Assembly (NCBI GenBank): GCA_000751595.1
Contig: CCMH01000006.1
Location: forward strand, 156,320-220,319
Direction of reading: 5' to 3'
Length of the DNA: 64,000 nt
DNA from: Weeksella massiliensis
GTDB lineage: Bacteria > Bacteroidota > Bacteroidia > Flavobacteriales > Weeksellaceae
The position numbers were made by a program, and so were the translations under genes. This document shows positions 61,996-64,000 of this stretch, one piece after another; position 1 is the first letter of the stretch, and every line of letters begins with the position of its first letter. Under the pieces are notes generated by a model that saw only the letters and a program-made list of their open reading frames with translations, searched no databases and was not told the DNA's origin.

Positions 61996-63249
61996 ATGGA
62001 ATTAAAAAGAGTAGTAGTAACAGGTATCGGCGCGCTTACACCAATTGGCAATACTTACCAAGAATACTGGGAAGGACTAAAGAATGGTGTGAGTGGCGCT
62101 GCGCCTATTACGCTTTTTGATGCAACTCTTTTTAAGACACAATTTGCTTGTGAGGTTAAAAACTTCAATATTGAAGATCATTTTGACCGAAAAGAAGCGC
62201 GCAAAGTTGATCGTTGTGCCCAACTGGGAATTGTAGCTGCAAGAGAAGCTATTCAACATAGCCGCATCTTAGATGATGCAAATGTAAACAAAGAGCGTAT
62301 CGGCGTGATATGGGGTTCTGGTATTGGCGGTATCAAAACATTTGAAGAAGAAGTATCAAATTTCGCAACAGGAAATGGAACACCACGTTTCAATCCGTTC
62401 TTCATCCCAAAGATGATAGCAGATATCACACCTGGTCATATTTCGATGGAATTTGGTCTTATGGGACCTAACTATACCACAGTATCGGCTTGTGCCTCAT
62501 CCACGAATGCTATTATAGATGCTTTTATGCTTTTACGCTTAGGGAAAGCAGATGCTATCGTAACTGGTGGCTCAGAAGCAGCAGTAACAGCGTCGAGTAT
62601 CGGAGGTTTCAATGCGATGCATGCCTTATCGACAAGAAACGATGATCCGAAAACAGCCTCAAGACCCTTTGACAAAGATCGCGATGGATTTGTGATGGGA
62701 GAAGGTGCAGGATGTATCATTCTCGAAGAATACGAACATGCCGTAGCAAGAGGAGCAACTATCTACGCAGAATTAGTAGGTACAGGTATGACGGCCGACG
62801 CACACCACATCACAGCCCCACACCCAGAAGGGAAAGGAGCCTTAAACGTGATGAAAGCTGCCTTAGACGACGCAAACATCAAAGCAGAAGAAATCAACCA
62901 TATCAATATGCATGGTACTTCTACACCGCTTGGTGATATTGCAGAGTCTAAAGCAATCCAAACCTTATTTGGAGAACACGCTTACGATATACAGATCAAT
63001 TCGACAAAATCTATGACCGGTCATTTACTTGGCGGGGCAGGAATTATCGAAGCTATTTCGACAATCGGAGCTATTAATAATAGTATTGTTCCTCCTACCA
63101 TAAACCATTTTACGGATGATGAAAATCTAGACCCGCGAATGGATTATACCTTTAACAAAGCAAAAGAGAAAAATGTAGATTATGCATTGAGTAATACTTT
63201 TGGTTTTGGTGGACACAATGCATGTGTTATTTTTAAGAAGTTTAAGTAA
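61996..63249 (+). CDS. fabF: 3-oxoacyl-ACP synthase II
   Basis: A 417-residue condensing enzyme. The catalytic triad is Cys166 (VSACASSTNA), His306 (NMHGTSTPLGD) and His343 (KSMTGHLLGGAG). It elongates acyl-ACP with malonyl-ACP. Its TAA overlaps the rnc ATG by one base. Confidence 0.97.
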   Translation: MELKRVVVTGIGALTPIGNTYQEYWEGLKNGVSGAAPITLFDATLFKTQFACEVKNFNIEDHFDRKEARKVDRCAQLGIVAAREAIQHSRILDDANVNKERIGVIWGSGIGGIKTFEEEVSNFATGNGTPRFNPFFIPKMIADITPGHISMEFGLMGPNYTTVSACASSTNAIIDAFMLLRLGKADAIVTGGSEAAVTASSIGGFNAMHALSTRNDDPKTASRPFDKDRDGFVMGEGAGCIILEEYEHAVARGATIYAELVGTGMTADAHHITAPHPEGKGALNVMKAALDDANIKAEEINHINMHGTSTPLGDIAESKAIQTLFGEHAYDIQINSTKSMTGHLLGGAGIIEAISTIGAINNSIVPPTINHFTDDENLDPRMDYTFNKAKEKNVDYALSNTFGFGGHNACVIFKKFK

Positions 63250-64000
63250 TGTTTTTTCTAAAAAAACTTTTTGGATGGCTTGACAAATCAAATCCGGAAA
63301 GTGAAAATCCAGACTTAGCTCAATTTGTCATACAATTGGTTGGTGTAAAACCGAAAGATATTCGCATCTACGAAGAAGCGTTTACCCATCGGTCTGCACA
63401 ACGAAAAGATGACAAAGGACAGAACATCAATTTCGAGCGTTTGGAGTTTTTAGGAGATGCATTACTTGGTGCTTCTGCTGCGGTACATTTGTACAACAGC
63501 GCCCCCGATCGGCAAGAAGGTTATTTAACCAAAATGCGATCGAAAATCGTCTCTCGTAGACAACTGAATGAGGTTTCTAGAAAACTTCATCTCACAGAAT
63601 TACTCATTCCTGCTAATAACTTGGCCAATTTGGGCGAAGATGTTAATGGCGATTTATTAGAAGCTTTTGTAGGTGCCATCTATGTAGATCAAGGCTTGGA
63701 GATTACCGAAAAGTTTATAACGCGCTACGTAATCGCTCCGTATATTGCAGATCTAGAAAAACTAGAACAGCGCATTGCTAGCCACAAAAGTCTAATATTA
63801 GAATGGAGTCAAAAAACCAAAAACAGTTTGCGTTTTAATACCTTCGAAGAACAAAACGCAGAAGATATACAAGTCTTTGTTTCTGTCGTCCGACTCAATG
63901 AAAAAGTGATTTCTAAAGGACGAGGAACTTCGAAGAAAAAAGCAGAAGAAAATGCTGCGAAACGTGCTTACTATTCTCTTCAAAAAAAAATAGAAAAAAA
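63249..64000 (+). CDS. rnc: Ribonuclease III, cut off at the window end
   Basis: An open frame of about 250 codons starting at ATG 63249 with no stop before 64000. The RNase III signature FERLEFLGDALLG is present, with the second metal-binding segment EDVNGDLLEAFVGAIYVD. A C-terminal dsRNA-binding domain includes GRGTSKKKAEENAAKRAYYSL. By family length only a few residues are missing. It processes rRNA and other double-stranded RNA. Confidence 0.95.
   Translation, partial: MFFLKKLFGWLDKSNPESENPDLAQFVIQLVGVKPKDIRIYEEAFTHRSAQRKDDKGQNINFERLEFLGDALLGASAAVHLYNSAPDRQEGYLTKMRSKIVSRRQLNEVSRKLHLTELLIPANNLANLGEDVNGDLLEAFVGAIYVDQGLEITEKFITRYVIAPYIADLEKLEQRIASHKSLILEWSQKTKNSLRFNTFEEQNAEDIQVFVSVVRLNEKVISKGRGTSKKKAEENAAKRAYYSLQKKIEK

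Overview
The window looks like a chromosomal segment of a low-GC member of the Bacteroidota, class Flavobacteriia, most likely Weeksellaceae (Weeksella/Empedobacter-like). This rests on SusC/SusD and TonB receptors, DUF6089 and DUF5689 family proteins, a mevalonate pathway, tryptophanase, the flavobacterial order nadK-DUF6089-uppS-bamA-ompH-ompH, and Bacteroidota-type promoters (TTG, 18-20 bases, TAnnTTTG). The genus is an inference; nothing was searched.

Layout. 1-7.1 kb: formimidoylglutamase with a TRIC-type channel, a nuclease-fold enzyme, deoC, a compact feoA-feoB-small Cys-rich protein iron operon, then rplU-rpmA. 7.2-10 kb (minus): a ribosomal pseudouridine synthase, a UbiA prenyltransferase and a mevalonate-kinase-like GHMP kinase. 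10-17.4 kb (plus): YjbR protein, CBS protein, nadK, DUF6089 protein, uppS, bamA and two ompH/skp genes (envelope biogenesis). 17.4-21 kb: rfbC-rfbD, then mvaD and an epimerase on the minus strand. 21-28.4 kb: an accessory block with a SusC/SusD pair and a GtrB/GtrII-type glucosylation cassette whose gtrB is broken by two frameshifts. 28.4-34.4 kb: corA, tyrS, cls, a 4-Cys hypothetical and tnaA. 34.4-40.7 kb: trpA behind a secreted nuclease-fold enzyme, divergent from a TonB receptor and a DUF5689 lipoprotein, which together look like a surface uptake locus. 40.8-45.6 kb: tadA, PAS-LuxR regulator, tRNA-Cys, folB, superoxide dismutase, beta-lactamase-like protein and an exonuclease. 45.7-52 kb: a four-gene exopolysaccharide operon (aminotransferase, CapD/PglF-like dehydratase, Wza, Wzc). 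52.5-56.7 kb (minus): outer-membrane protein, LptC-like lipoprotein and PpiD. 56.9-64 kb: tRNA-Phe, ribE, an NtrY-like kinase, trmN6, pckA (minus), acpP, fabF and the start of rnc, which runs off the end.

Most of the window is housekeeping and envelope assembly: isoprenoid supply (mevalonate kinase, mvaD, uppS), outer-membrane protein folding (bamA, skp, ppiD), LPS export (lptC) and sugar precursors (rfbCD, capD, aminotransferase). No complete defence system, prophage, insertion sequence, CRISPR array or rRNA operon was seen.

The least explained signals are a 7-base word, GGTAGGA/TCCTACC, found by eye roughly three dozen times on both strands; five 11-bp tandem repeats in a 589-base gap; a seven-fold Gly-Tyr tail on Wzc encoded by a hexamer-type DNA repeat; the nuclease/TonB receptor/DUF5689 locus; and a gene-poor stretch ending in a strong orphan terminator beside the PAS-LuxR gene.
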